Source: an uncultured Sutterella sp.
GTDB taxonomy: Bacteria; Pseudomonadota; Gammaproteobacteria; Burkholderiales; Burkholderiaceae_F
Direction: 5' to 3'
Assembly (NCBI GenBank): GCA_900552195.1
Contig: URYO01000014.1
Location: 1 to 13,532 of the forward strand
DNA length: 13,532 bases
The notes under the pieces were generated by a model. It saw only the letters and a program-made list of their open reading frames with translations. It was not told the origin of the DNA and ran no database searches. Position 1 is the first letter of the stretch; each line of letters begins with the position of its first letter. Positions 1 to 7,831 of the stretch are shown here, piece after piece. The translations under genes and the position numbers were made by a program.

Positions 1-34
1 GACCGTCTAAGTTAAAGCGGACTTCTTCAATCAT
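1..34 (-). CDS. hisI: HisI, phosphoribosyl-AMP cyclohydrolase (N-terminal fragment, cut by window edge)
   Basis: An ATG at 34-32 opens a frame that runs off the window and reads MIEEVRFNLDG. This resembles the start of HisI proteins, which usually begin with a short acidic/basic stretch and then a D-x-x-G-L-V-P-V-I motif. It lies 14 nt after the hisF stop. An AAGGA ribosome-binding site overlaps the hisF TAA, about 11 nt before the ATG. The position directly after hisF is where Burkholderiales his operons carry hisI. HisI hydrolyses the adenine ring of phosphoribosyl-AMP in the third step of histidine synthesis. Only 11 codons are visible, so the call rests mainly on gene order; no catalytic residue can be checked. 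Confidence 0.6.
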   Translation of the reverse strand, partial: MIEEVRFNLDG

Positions 35-48
35 TCTCGAAACGATCC

Positions 49-810
49 TTAGTCAAGACGGACAGGAATACCGCGCTCCTGCATATAGCGCTTGGCTTCT
101 TCGATGGTGTATTCGCCAAAGTGGAAAATCGAAGCGGCGAGTACCGCATCGGCATGACCTTCAACAATGCCGTCAACCAAATGCTGGAGATTTCCGACGC
201 CGCCGGAGGCAATCACCGGGATCGAAACCGAGTCGCTCACAGCGCGTGTCAGTTCCAGATCAAATCCGGCTTTCGTTCCGTCGCCGTCCATGCTGGTGAG
301 AAGAATTTCGCCGGCGCCGAGCTTTTCAACTTTCTTTGCCCACTCAACCGCATCAATGCCTGTCGGCGTTCTGCCGCCGCGGGTATAAACCTCCCACGTG
401 CCGTCGCTTCTGCGCTTAGCATCAATGGCAACCACAATGGCCTGACTGCCGTAAATCGAAGAGGCCTCGGCAATCAAATCGGGATTATTGACGCCCGCGG
501 AGTTAATCGAGACTTTATCCGCACCGGCATTTAATAAACGGCGAACATCTTCCGCTTTACGCACCCCTCCGCCGACGGTCAACGGAATAAAGACCTGAGC
601 CGCAACGTCCTCAATCACTTTGAGAATCAGATCTCTTTCGTCCGAAGTCGCCGTGATATCCAGAAAGGTCAGTTCATCGGCGCCCTGCTCATCGTATCGG
701 CGAGCAATTTCCACCGGATCTCCGGCGTCTCTCAGGTCGACGAAATTCGTTCCCTTGACCACGCGGCCGCCGGTCACGTCTAAGCACGGAATGATGCGTT
801 TTGCGAGCAT
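49..810 (-). CDS. hisF: HisF, imidazole glycerol phosphate synthase cyclase subunit
   Basis: HisF uses ammonia delivered by HisH to convert PRFAR into imidazole glycerol phosphate and AICAR. The product is 253 residues, the usual length for this (beta/alpha)8 barrel. The two catalytic aspartates are where expected: Asp11 in the opening KRIIPCLDV segment and Asp130 in VVAIDAKR. The phosphate-binding glycine loops are visible as TVGGGVR (about 78-84) and IASGGVG (about 200-206). The ATG at 810 is 4 nt after the hisA stop, with an AAGGA ribosome-binding site about 8 nt before it inside the end of hisA, so translation is probably coupled. The next gene, hisI, begins 14 nt downstream. Its partner hisH lies two genes upstream in the same transcript. 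Nothing looks unusual. Confidence 0.97.
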   Translation of the reverse strand: MLAKRIIPCLDVTGGRVVKGTNFVDLRDAGDPVEIARRYDEQGADELTFLDITATSDERDLILKVIEDVAAQVFIPLTVGGGVRKAEDVRRLLNAGADKVSINSAGVNNPDLIAEASSIYGSQAIVVAIDAKRRSDGTWEVYTRGGRTPTGIDAVEWAKKVEKLGAGEILLTSMDGDGTKAGFDLELTRAVSDSVSIPVIASGGVGNLQHLVDGIVEGHADAVLAASIFHFGEYTIEEAKRYMQERGIPVRLD

Positions 811-814
811 GAAT

Positions 815-1588
815 TTATCCTTCGTTATTGGCCTGATTGTCTTTTGCGGCTTCTGTCGCCTCGACTAAATCAAGCGCCTGTGTGAAGTCCAAGGTACCTT
901 CGTAAAGAGAGCGGCCCAAAATCGCCATCGTCACGCCGTCGTCTTCAACGGCAAGCAGCTTGCGGATGTCATCCAGGTCTCGGATACCGCCGGAAGCAAT
1001 AACGGGAATAGACAGCTGGCTGGCTAATTCGGCCGTGGCTTCAACGTTGCAGCCGGTAAGCATGCCGTCACGGCTGATGTCGGTGTAAAGAATGGCATCC
1101 ACACCGTAGCCTTCGAATTTCTTAGCTAAGTCAGTGGCAGAGTGTCCAGTGTTCTTTGTCCAGCCGTCGGTCATAACCATACCGTCTTTGGCATCCAAGG
1201 AAACAATGACGCTGCCGCCGTACTCACTGCAGACGTCATGCAGGAATCCCGGAGCTTTCACGGCAGCCGTTCCGATCACGACATAGTCCACGCCGAGGTC
1301 GAGCACTTCGCCGACGCGTTCCAGCGTGCGCATACCGCCGCCGACTTCAATTTCAACGTCTTCTGCGAATTCACTGCAGATCTTGCGGATCACGGAAAGG
1401 TTCACGGGCTTTCCGCTTCTGGCCGCATCCAAGTCAACCAGATGCAGACGTTCGGCGCCGAGTTCAACCCAATGACGGGCCTGAGCAACGGGGTCGGTAT
1501 TGAAGACAGTAATGTTGGAAGTTAAATCTCCCTGGCGAAGACGAACACAGTGCCCGTCTTTAATGTCAATAGCGGGAATTAACAACAT
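815..1588 (-). CDS. hisA: HisA, ProFAR isomerase
   Basis: HisA isomerises ProFAR to PRFAR (an Amadori rearrangement), supplying the substrate of HisF/HisH. The 257-residue protein has the half-barrel duplication shared with HisF. The catalytic acids are Asp8 in [11 protein letters not shown] and Asp132 in VSLDAKDG. Phosphate loops are EVGGGMR (about 81-87) and IASGGIR (about 216-222). The start is ATG at 1588, 12 nt after the hisH stop; the ribosome-binding site is weak (GAG about 9 nt before the ATG). The last ten residues or so, rich in Ala, Asn, Glu and Lys, run past the conserved barrel and are probably a disordered tail. PriA-type dual function with TrpF is not suggested, since this is an ordinary his operon. 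Confidence 0.97.
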   Translation of the reverse strand: MLLIPAIDIKDGHCVRLRQGDLTSNITVFNTDPVAQARHWVELGAERLHLVDLDAARSGKPVNLSVIRKICSEFAEDVEIEVGGGMRTLERVGEVLDLGVDYVVIGTAAVKAPGFLHDVCSEYGGSVIVSLDAKDGMVMTDGWTKNTGHSATDLAKKFEGYGVDAILYTDISRDGMLTGCNVEATAELASQLSIPVIASGGIRDLDDIRKLLAVEDDGVTMAILGRSLYEGTLDFTQALDLVEATEAAKDNQANNEG

Positions 1589-1600
1589 GATAAATACTCG

Positions 1601-2236
1601 TTAAGGATTCCAAGTCAAAAAGTTTTGGTAGAGAGCTAAACCGGCTGCAGCGCTTTTTTCAGGATGGAACTGCGTTGCAAAAACGTTGTCGCGGGCGACA
1701 GCCACGGTGACTTCCTCGCCGTAGAACGTCGTTCCGACGGTCAAGTCTGCTTCTGTCGGTTTGGCGTAATAGCTGTGAACAAAATAAAACCAAGCACCGT
1801 TGGTGATACCGTTCCACATGGGATGTTCGCGGGTCTGCGTCACCTGGTTCCAGCCCATCTGAGGAACTTTGAGGCGTGCGCCAGTTTGATCCACACGGTC
1901 GGAAGCAAAGCGAACGACGTCGCCCGGGAAAATGCCCAGGCCCGGCGTATCGCCTTCTTCACTGTGTTCGAAGAGCATCTGCTCGCCCACACAAACGGCA
2001 AAGAACGGTTTGTTTCGGATCGCGTCACGCACCGCTTCTTCCATACCGGTCGTGCGAAGATTCTTCATGCAGTCGGGCATCGCGCCCTGTCCGGGGAAGA
2101 CCACACGGTCTGCTTTCAGAACCTCTTCGGGGTCACCGGTGACCAGCACCTGCGTGCTGATCGGTGCAATTTTTTCAATGGCTTTGCTGACGCTGCGCAG
2201 ATTGCCGGAGCCGTAGTCAACGATGGCTATTTTCAT
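1601..2236 (-). CDS. hisH: HisH, imidazole glycerol phosphate synthase glutaminase subunit
   Basis: HisH hydrolyses glutamine and channels ammonia through the HisF barrel. The 211-residue protein is a class I glutamine amidotransferase of normal length. The triad is visible: Cys82 in [10 protein letters not shown], and His191 and Glu193 in QFHPEKS. The N-terminal [13 protein letters not shown] segment and [12 protein letters not shown] (oxyanion-strand region) are typical of HisH. The nucleophile elbow reads CVGEQ rather than the commoner CLGMQ, a mild variant that keeps the Cys and Gly. Its ATG overlaps the hisB stop by 4 nt (ATGA at 2236-2233), indicating translational coupling. hisA follows after 12 nt. 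Confidence 0.97.
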   Translation of the reverse strand: MKIAIVDYGSGNLRSVSKAIEKIAPISTQVLVTGDPEEVLKADRVVFPGQGAMPDCMKNLRTTGMEEAVRDAIRNKPFFAVCVGEQMLFEHSEEGDTPGLGIFPGDVVRFASDRVDQTGARLKVPQMGWNQVTQTREHPMWNGITNGAWFYFVHSYYAKPTEADLTVGTTFYGEEVTVAVARDNVFATQFHPEKSAAAGLALYQNFLTWNP

Positions 2237-2823
2237 AACACACCTTTTGTGGACGGGATAACGTTGCGGGCGCGGGGATCGTACTCGCAGGCCATGCGCA
2301 GCGCGCGGCCGAAGGACTTAAAGACGGACTCGCACTGATGATGAGCGTTGATGCCGCGCAGATTGTCAATGTGGAGCGTGATGCGGGCATTGTTCGCGAG
2401 CGCCAGGAAGAACTCTCTCGGCAACTGGGTATCAAATTCGCCGATCATCGCGGCAGTGAAATCGACATTCCAGACCAAATAAGGACGGCCCGAGATATCC
2501 AAAACCGTGCGTGAGAGCGCTTCATCAAGCGGCACGTAGGCAGAGCCGAAACGTGTGATTCCGGCTTTGTCGCCTAATGCTTTGGCCAGACACTGGCCCA
2601 TCGCGATTCCAATATCTTCAACGGAGTGGTGTCCGTCGATATGAAGATCACCGTCGCACATCACGGTTAAATCGATTTGGCCGTGGCGTGCAATCTGGTG
2701 CAGCATGTGGTCGAAGAATCCGATACCCGTACGAATATCAGCTTTACCGGTGCCGTCAAGATCCATCGATACCAGGATCGATGTTTCTGCCGTCTGACGC
2801 TTTACATCGGCTCGTCTCGTCAT
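2233..2823 (-). CDS. hisB: HisB, imidazoleglycerol-phosphate dehydratase (monofunctional)
   Basis: HisB dehydrates imidazole glycerol phosphate to imidazole acetol phosphate. The 196-residue protein is the stand-alone dehydratase and lacks the N-terminal HAD phosphatase domain of the E. coli bifunctional form, so histidinol-phosphate phosphatase must be encoded elsewhere. The manganese-binding motifs are present: GFFDHML (about 35-41), DGHHSVED (about 63-70) and NAHHQCES (about 159-166). The ATG at 2823 is 10 nt after the hisD stop; its AAGGA ribosome-binding site overlaps the hisD TAA. The product of this step is the substrate of HisC, yet hisC is absent from the usual position just upstream. 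hisH overlaps the 3' end by 4 nt. Confidence 0.97.
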   Translation of the reverse strand: MTRRADVKRQTAETSILVSMDLDGTGKADIRTGIGFFDHMLHQIARHGQIDLTVMCDGDLHIDGHHSVEDIGIAMGQCLAKALGDKAGITRFGSAYVPLDEALSRTVLDISGRPYLVWNVDFTAAMIGEFDTQLPREFFLALANNARITLHIDNLRGINAHHQCESVFKSFGRALRMACEYDPRARNVIPSTKGVL

Positions 2824-2833
2824 GATGAAATCC

Positions 2834-4144
2834 TTATTTCTTTTCCAGATCGTGAACGCGGTACATGGCGCTGGCAGCGTGGGCCGTCAGGAATTCGCCG
2901 CGGGCAAGCACGTCGGCAATACGGCCGAGTTTTTCTGCGCCGTGTTTGCTGACCTTCAAAACGCTCATGCGTTTCTGGAAGTCCCAAACACCGAGCGGGG
3001 AAGAATAGCGGGCGGTGCGGGAGGTCGGAAGAACATGGTTCGGGCCGGCACAGTAGTCGCCTAAAGCTTCGCAAGTGTAAGGGCCGACGAAGAGCGCACC
3101 GGCGTGGTGAATCTGGTCAATGTATTTGTCGGCGTCCTGAACAGAGAGTTCCAAGTGTTCGGGAGCGATCGTATCGGCAACCTTGCAGGCTTCTTCAATG
3201 GAACGCGTCACGATGATGGCACCGCGGTTATTGAGCGAAGCGGAAATGATGTCTTTGCGGGACATGCCTTTGATCTGACGATCAATGGATTCGGCCACTT
3301 TGTCGGCAAATTCGGCGTCATCGGTCAGCAAAATTGCCTGAGCCAATTCGTCATGTTCTGCCTGGCTGAAAAGATCCATAGCAATCCAGTCAGGATTGGT
3401 CTTACCGTCGCAAATCACCAGAATTTCAGAAGGACCGGCGATCATATCAATGCCGACGGTACCGAACACATAGCGCTTGGCAGCAGCCACGTAGGCGTTG
3501 CCCGGTCCGACGATCTTGTCAACGGCAGGAATAGTTTCCGTGCCGTAAGCCAAAGCGGCAATGGCTTGCGCGCCGCCGATGGTGTAGCACTCTTTAACGC
3601 CGGCCAGGCAGGCCGCGGCAAGAACGAGCTGATTGGGTTTGCCGCCCGGAGTCGGAACAACCATCACAATCTTCTTGCAGCCGGCAACGTGAGCAGGCAT
3701 GGCGTTCATCAGAACGGAAGACGGGTACGCGGCTTTACCGCCAGGAACATAGAGACCGACGGAATCGAGCGGAATGTAGCGGATGCCGAGCTTTGTTCCG
3801 TCTTCTTCCGTAATGGACCAGCTCTGTCCGAGTTCGTGTTCGTGGAACTCGCGGATACGTTGAGCAGCCTGAGTCAGGGCGTCTTTCTGGTCTTTCGGAA
3901 GCGTTTCAAGAGCTTCTTTCAGGTCGTCTTCGGTCAGACGGAATTCGGCAACGCTCTTGGCGTCCATATGGTCGAAACGATTGGTGTACTCAAGGACGGC
4001 CTCGTCCCCTCTGGCGCGGACATCCTGAACGATGGCTTCGGCGCGGCGTGTGATTTCGGGATCAACAGAGCTGTCGACTGCAACAAGCTCAGAGAATTTG
4101 GCCGCGAAATCGGGCTGCTGTGTATTCAATCTTCTAATGCTCAT
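2834..4144 (-). CDS. hisD: HisD, histidinol dehydrogenase
   Basis: HisD carries out the last two steps of histidine synthesis, oxidising histidinol to histidine with two NAD+. The 436-residue length is typical. Zinc and catalytic residues are all recognisable: Gln261 and His264 in FSQAEHDE, Glu329-His330 in IAPEHLEL, Asp363 in GDYCAGPNH and His422 in LTAHAASA. The family signature around [13 protein letters not shown] (about 232-244) and the [12 protein letters not shown] segment (about 131-142) are intact. The ATG at 4144 overlaps the hisG stop by 4 nt (ATGA). It is followed by hisB after 10 nt, with no hisC between. A long plus-strand open frame opposite this gene is a codon-usage shadow. 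Confidence 0.98.
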   Translation of the reverse strand: MSIRRLNTQQPDFAAKFSELVAVDSSVDPEITRRAEAIVQDVRARGDEAVLEYTNRFDHMDAKSVAEFRLTEDDLKEALETLPKDQKDALTQAAQRIREFHEHELGQSWSITEEDGTKLGIRYIPLDSVGLYVPGGKAAYPSSVLMNAMPAHVAGCKKIVMVVPTPGGKPNQLVLAAACLAGVKECYTIGGAQAIAALAYGTETIPAVDKIVGPGNAYVAAAKRYVFGTVGIDMIAGPSEILVICDGKTNPDWIAMDLFSQAEHDELAQAILLTDDAEFADKVAESIDRQIKGMSRKDIISASLNNRGAIIVTRSIEEACKVADTIAPEHLELSVQDADKYIDQIHHAGALFVGPYTCEALGDYCAGPNHVLPTSRTARYSSPLGVWDFQKRMSVLKVSKHGAEKLGRIADVLARGEFLTAHAASAMYRVHDLEKK

Positions 4145-4782
4145 TCTTTTTTCACCGTGTTTGCAAAAATTTCGATTAAGGGCAGCAGTTCCTGGCGCTT
4201 CAACTTCATTGCGGTACTGCCGACGATGAGGCGGGAGGAGATGTAGTCAATCGTCTCCACCTCAACTAAGTTGTTTGCTTTAAGTGTTGCTCCGGTACTC
4301 ACCAAGTCAACAATGGCGTCCGACAAACCGGAAATCGGAGCTAACTCCATCGAGCCGTAGAGTTTGATGAGATCAACATGCACACCGACGCGCGCATAGT
4401 AGTCTCTCGAGTACTTCATGTACTTGGTCGCGATTCTTAAGCGTGCACCGCGTTTGACGCGGGCGGCGTAGTCAAAATCGCGGGGACAGGCTACGCACAT
4501 GCGGCATTTGGCGATATTGAGGTCCAAAGGTACATAAAGACCGGCGCCGCCGTGTTCGTACAAGGAGTCCTTGCCGGCAACGCCCATGTCGGCTGCGCCG
4601 TACTGGACGTAGGTCGGGACGTCGCTCGCGCGGACAACCACGATTCTCAGATCCGGATTATTGGTTCCGATAATGAGCTTGCGGGAAGTTTCCGGATCTT
4701 CTAACGGATAAATTCCGGCTGCGGCCAAAAACGGAAGCGTCTCAGTAAAGATTCTTCCCTTTGATAATGCCAACGTAATCAT
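4141..4782 (-). CDS. hisG: HisG, ATP phosphoribosyltransferase catalytic subunit, short form
   Basis: HisG condenses ATP and PRPP to phosphoribosyl-ATP, the committed and feedback-controlled step of histidine synthesis. At 213 residues it is the short form, which lacks the C-terminal ACT-like histidine-binding domain and in known cases works as a hetero-octamer with HisZ (a HisRS paralogue). hisZ is not in this window. The N-terminus LALSKGRIF (about 4-12) and the PRPP-binding loop region [14 protein letters not shown] (about 159-172) support the call. Its ATG overlaps the murA stop by 4 nt (ATGA at 4782-4779), and hisD overlaps its own stop the same way. Control by histidine would therefore depend on the unseen HisZ. 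Confidence 0.97.
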   Translation of the reverse strand: MITLALSKGRIFTETLPFLAAAGIYPLEDPETSRKLIIGTNNPDLRIVVVRASDVPTYVQYGAADMGVAGKDSLYEHGGAGLYVPLDLNIAKCRMCVACPRDFDYAARVKRGARLRIATKYMKYSRDYYARVGVHVDLIKLYGSMELAPISGLSDAIVDLVSTGATLKANNLVEVETIDYISSRLIVGSTAMKLKRQELLPLIEIFANTVKKE

Positions 4783-6032
4783 GCTTTTACTCTCTTAATC
4801 TTGGCGCCGAGGGACGAAAGTTTCTGCTCCATTTTTTCGTAGCCGCGATCCAAGTGATAAATACGATCCACCGTCGATTCGCCGTCGGCTGCTAAAGCGG
4901 CAATCACGAGCGCAGCACTGGCGCGCAGGTCGGTTGCCATCAACGGGGCTCCGGAAAGAAGATCGACGCCGCGCACCACGGCATTGTTGCCGTCAATGGT
5001 GATATCGGCCCCCAAACGTTGCAGTTCGGGTACGTGCATAAAGCGGTTCTCAAAAATCGTTTCGGCAACGTGCGAAGCACCCTTGGCTGTCGTATTGAGC
5101 GCCATGAACTGGGCCTGCATGTCGGTCGGGAATCCGGGATACGGAGCCGTGCGGATATCCACAGCCTGATGTTCCCCTGTGCCGTCAACCTCGATCCAAT
5201 CATCTCCGACGGTTACTTTGGCGCCGGCTTCTTCGAGCTTCTCGATCACTGCGGTCAGCGTATGGGGATCGCAGTCTGTCACTCGAACTTTGCCTTTAGT
5301 CATCACGGCGGCAACCAGGAAGCTTCCGACTTCGATACGGTCGGAAATCACGCGGTAAGTCGTTCCGTGAAGTTTTTTGACGCCTTCGATTTCCATCTGA
5401 GGAGATCCGATGCCCTTGATCTTGGCACCCATCTTCACCAGACAGTTCGCCAAGTCAGCGACTTCGGGTTCACGGGCAGCGTTGGCGAGCACGGTTGTGC
5501 CTTCGGCCAGAACGGCGGCCATTAACAGATTTTCCGTGCCGGTCACAGTCACCATGTCGGTCACGATATTGGTGCCGATAAGCTTGTCAGCATGCGCCGT
5601 GACGTAGCCGTGTTCAATAGAAATATCGGCCCCGAGTGCTTTGAGACCTTTGATGTGCTGATCTACAGGACGAGCTCCGATCGAGCATCCGCCGGGCAGC
5701 GACACTTGGGCCTTTCCGAAGCGTGCGAGCAGCGGGCCGAGCACCAGAATGGAAGCACGCATCGTTTTAACTAAATCATAAGGAGCTTCGGTTGAAGTAA
5801 TATGCGAGGCATCGATCGTCACTTTATGACCTTCCTGCGTGACCTTGCAGCCGAGTTCCTCTAAAAGCTTAAGCATGGTATGAACGTCAGCCAGATCCGG
5901 CACGTTCACAAAAGTCATCGGCTCATCTGTAAGAAGTGCGCAAGCCAAATGGGGAAGAGCCGCATTCTTAGCTCCGGAAGCTTTGATCTCACCTTCAAGC
6001 GCGACACCGCCGGTGATAACTAATTTTTGCAC
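4779..6032 (-). CDS. murA: MurA, UDP-N-acetylglucosamine 1-carboxyvinyltransferase
   Basis: MurA transfers enolpyruvate from PEP to UDP-GlcNAc, the first committed step of peptidoglycan synthesis in the cytoplasm. The 417-residue protein is full length. Key residues: Lys22-Asn23 in [10 protein letters not shown], Cys116 in [13 protein letters not shown] (the residue alkylated by fosfomycin; Cys, not the resistant Asp), Asp304 in FPTDMQAQ and Arg396 in HLDRGYEK. The start is GTG at 6032, supported by GGAG seven nt upstream and by the conserved MQKLVITGG opening. It heads a cotranscribed set with hisG (4-nt overlap), as is common in Burkholderiales. The bcs cluster lies upstream; in related genomes bolA or ABC-transporter genes often sit there. 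Confidence 0.97.
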   Translation of the reverse strand: MQKLVITGGVALEGEIKASGAKNAALPHLACALLTDEPMTFVNVPDLADVHTMLKLLEELGCKVTQEGHKVTIDASHITSTEAPYDLVKTMRASILVLGPLLARFGKAQVSLPGGCSIGARPVDQHIKGLKALGADISIEHGYVTAHADKLIGTNIVTDMVTVTGTENLLMAAVLAEGTTVLANAAREPEVADLANCLVKMGAKIKGIGSPQMEIEGVKKLHGTTYRVISDRIEVGSFLVAAVMTKGKVRVTDCDPHTLTAVIEKLEEAGAKVTVGDDWIEVDGTGEHQAVDIRTAPYPGFPTDMQAQFMALNTTAKGASHVAETIFENRFMHVPELQRLGADITIDGNNAVVRGVDLLSGAPLMATDLRASAALVIAALAADGESTVDRIYHLDRGYEKMEQKLSSLGAKIKRVKA

Positions 6033-6062
6033 TGAACAACTCCAATCGAATCAGCGTCTTGA

Positions 6063-6086
6063 GCGTTAACCTCCGCGTTAACTCTC
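6063..6086. repeat. Imperfect 12-bp tandem repeat upstream of murA
   Basis: Two adjacent 12-bp units (6063-6074 and 6075-6086) share GCGTTAAC and differ only at two pyrimidine positions. Each contains the palindrome GTTAAC, so the palindromes are spaced about one helical turn apart. They lie 31-54 nt before the murA GTG. They could be an operator or simply a local duplication; no known binding site is recognised. Confidence 0.5.
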
Positions 6087-6107
6087 TTAATTTATGGACA
6101 AAATGAG

Positions 6108-6135
6108 TTTAAAGCGTGATCTCGAGTTTAACCAA
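6108..6135 (-). promoter_or_regulatory. Weak candidate sigma-70 promoter for murA-his
   Basis: On the minus strand, TTGGTT (6135-6130) and TTTAAA (6113-6108) are separated by 16 nt and match the -35 and -10 consensus at 3/6 and 4/6 positions. They sit about 75-100 nt before the murA start in the only sizeable spacer of the window, where a promoter is expected. The match is poor and overlaps an inverted repeat, so this is only a candidate. Confidence 0.2.
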
Positions 6136-6142
6136 GATCACG
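6115..6142 (-). terminator. Perfect 8-bp inverted repeat, possible bcsG terminator or operator
   Basis: CGTGATCT (6115-6122) and AGATCACG (6135-6142) form a perfect 8-bp stem with a 12-nt loop, 18 nt after the bcsG stop. On the minus strand it is followed by an interrupted T-rich stretch (CTTTAAACTCATTTTG) rather than a clean U-run. It may be a weak intrinsic terminator closing the bcs operon, or a dyad bound by a regulator of murA. The hairpin itself is certain; its role is not. Confidence 0.4.
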
Positions 6143-6160
6143 GCAATGATTTTTAGATTT

Positions 6161-7813
6161 TTACTTAGCGTATTCGCGCCAATCTTTGTTATCCATCTTG
6201 ACGTAGTCCTTGCCTTTATAGTTCACGACCTTGGCATTGGCATTCTCAGAAACAGAATGCGTCTGCGGCAGGTCTTTCACAAGGTCTTTCAGAGGAACTT
6301 CCCCTTCCGGTTTTCCGAAGTAGTTAGTCTCTAGAACACGGCCGATCAGAGAGCTCACGGCAAGATAGCTCGTCTTAGTATCTACGGTAACCGGGCTGTC
6401 TGCGGGCGTTACGCCGATGAATTTCACCAAAGCAGGCACATGTGTAATGGCCGGGCTCGGAATATCACGCAAGTGCGCGACCTGAACCTTGTCGCCCTTT
6501 TCCGCTGCGCCATGCTCCGGCACAACAACCAGCATGACCTTGCGTCCGCTCTTTTCCAGATCGGTAATCAGGCTGCCTAAGTCATCGAGCATGGCCTGAG
6601 CTCTGGGTTTGAACGGAGCTAAACGGCGCTTGTTGGCAAAACGGTTGCCGTCATGCAGCGCGATCATGTTGATAAAGGTTGCACTTCTGCCGCCCTTGTC
6701 CGCAGCAATGGTGTTTTCGTAATCCTTAAAGACGGCGCGGGCGTCCCCGATCGGCTCTTCGTCAAAAGAGTCATAGCGCTTCGGATACTTCATTTCCGCA
6801 AGCTGCGGTGAAAGCCCGGCCAGATGACGCAGACTTTGATAGAAGTTGTCGTACTTACCGCTGTGGTCCATGAAAACGTGCTGGTTGTAGCCCAAACGAG
6901 CCAGACGGTTCATGATTTCGCAGTCGGGATTGCGGCCTTCGTACAGATCTTCATGAGAAGGCTGTCCGCAGACCGACTTCAGCAGACGCAGCGCAGCCGG
7001 ACCGGAATAAGACGTCGCGGAGTTAAAGTTCTCGAAGCGGATATTGAACTGCTTGAGAACTTCGTGATTTTCCAGACCCACGGCCTTCAAGTCGTCGTTG
7101 GAAAGTGAGCAGATATTCAGCAGAAGAATATCGAACGGCGTTGAATCTTTCGCCAGCTTGTCCGGCCACTCGGCTCTGCGGTCTTTTTCCGTGTCGTGGA
7201 AACGCTTCAGCCATTCATCGAGATTCTTTGAGGTAGGTTCAGCAGTCTGAGGAATGAGGTCGCTCTTCTTTTCTTCTTCTGCCGGTTTCTTGGCGTTGTC
7301 AACTGAAGCGACAACCTCAGTTGCCGGCGCCGGTGCTCTGAGCTGGGCCACAAAGGGCTGCCAAAGCGGTGCGCAAAGAAGAATAAACAAATAGCCGACA
7401 GTAAACGTCGTCACGCGGATATAGTCACGGATTGCGTAATAGATGATGATGAGCGCGATTCCGGCGCCGATCATCTCAAAGTTCAAAAAGTTCAGAGCTG
7501 AGTCGAGGAGATAGCCGCTTTCCATCGCCGCAAGGTTATGGAAGTTGCCTCGAATGCTGTCCAACCCCGGCAGCCAGCTTTCGGAGTAAACCAATGCGGC
7601 TGCACAGACCACGGCAACTAAAGTACGAAACCAGCGCAGATAGCGGTTGCCGATCGGGAAGAGGACAAAAACCAAGAGCAGAACATTCTGCAGAAGGTTC
7701 AGCGAGAGATATCCGAACCCTCCGAGTAAAAATTCTCCGATAAAAAATACATTCCACAGACCGAGGCCGGTCCATTTCACTTTCGTCTGCTTGTTTTTTT
7801 CAGTCGCAGCCAT
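6161..7813 (-). CDS. bcsG: BcsG, cellulose phosphoethanolamine transferase
   Basis: BcsG transfers phosphoethanolamine from phosphatidylethanolamine to glucose residues of nascent cellulose. The 550-residue protein has an N-terminal membrane part (helices at about 20-40, 42-58, 62-76, 110-128 and 135-152), a charged Lys/Glu/Pro linker (about 170-200) and a periplasmic alkaline-phosphatase-fold domain. The zinc ligands of E. coli BcsG (Cys243, His396, Glu442, His443) correspond to Cys235 in NICSLS, His387 in ALHDGN and Glu433-His434 in VVPEHGAA. The nucleophile Ser278 corresponds to Ser270 in TSYSGPA by its 35-residue spacing from the Cys. The C-terminal LPQT..VSEN.NA block is also conserved. 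It starts 18 nt after bcsZ without a strong ribosome-binding site. E. coli has bcsG in a separate bcsEFG operon; here it is within the synthase cluster. Confidence 0.95.
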   Translation of the reverse strand: MAATEKNKQTKVKWTGLGLWNVFFIGEFLLGGFGYLSLNLLQNVLLLVFVLFPIGNRYLRWFRTLVAVVCAAALVYSESWLPGLDSIRGNFHNLAAMESGYLLDSALNFLNFEMIGAGIALIIIYYAIRDYIRVTTFTVGYLFILLCAPLWQPFVAQLRAPAPATEVVASVDNAKKPAEEEKKSDLIPQTAEPTSKNLDEWLKRFHDTEKDRRAEWPDKLAKDSTPFDILLLNICSLSNDDLKAVGLENHEVLKQFNIRFENFNSATSYSGPAALRLLKSVCGQPSHEDLYEGRNPDCEIMNRLARLGYNQHVFMDHSGKYDNFYQSLRHLAGLSPQLAEMKYPKRYDSFDEEPIGDARAVFKDYENTIAADKGGRSATFINMIALHDGNRFANKRRLAPFKPRAQAMLDDLGSLITDLEKSGRKVMLVVVPEHGAAEKGDKVQVAHLRDIPSPAITHVPALVKFIGVTPADSPVTVDTKTSYLAVSSLIGRVLETNYFGKPEGEVPLKDLVKDLPQTHSVSENANAKVVNYKGKDYVKMDNKDWREYAK

Positions 7814-7831
7814 GCTCAGAACTTAACTTTA

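Noticed and set aside
1993..1998. HisH nucleophile elbow CVGEQ as a possible defect
   Set aside because: The Cys82-His191-Glu193 triad and the glycine after the Cys are kept; Val and Glu at the variable elbow positions are plausible natural variation.
1664..2338. 224-codon plus-strand open frame opposite hisH
   Set aside because: Antisense to conserved hisH and hisB with no recognisable domain; a codon-bias shadow.
3104..4246. 380-codon plus-strand open frame opposite hisD
   Set aside because: It lies antisense to a fully conserved hisD and the 3' end of hisG, has no family-like motifs, and is explained by the codon bias of the minus-strand genes.
6033..6160. Possible histidine attenuator leader peptide before the murA-his operon
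   Set aside because: No short minus-strand frame with a start codon, ribosome-binding site and run of His codons is present in this 128-nt spacer, and no alternative hairpin set with a U-run was found.
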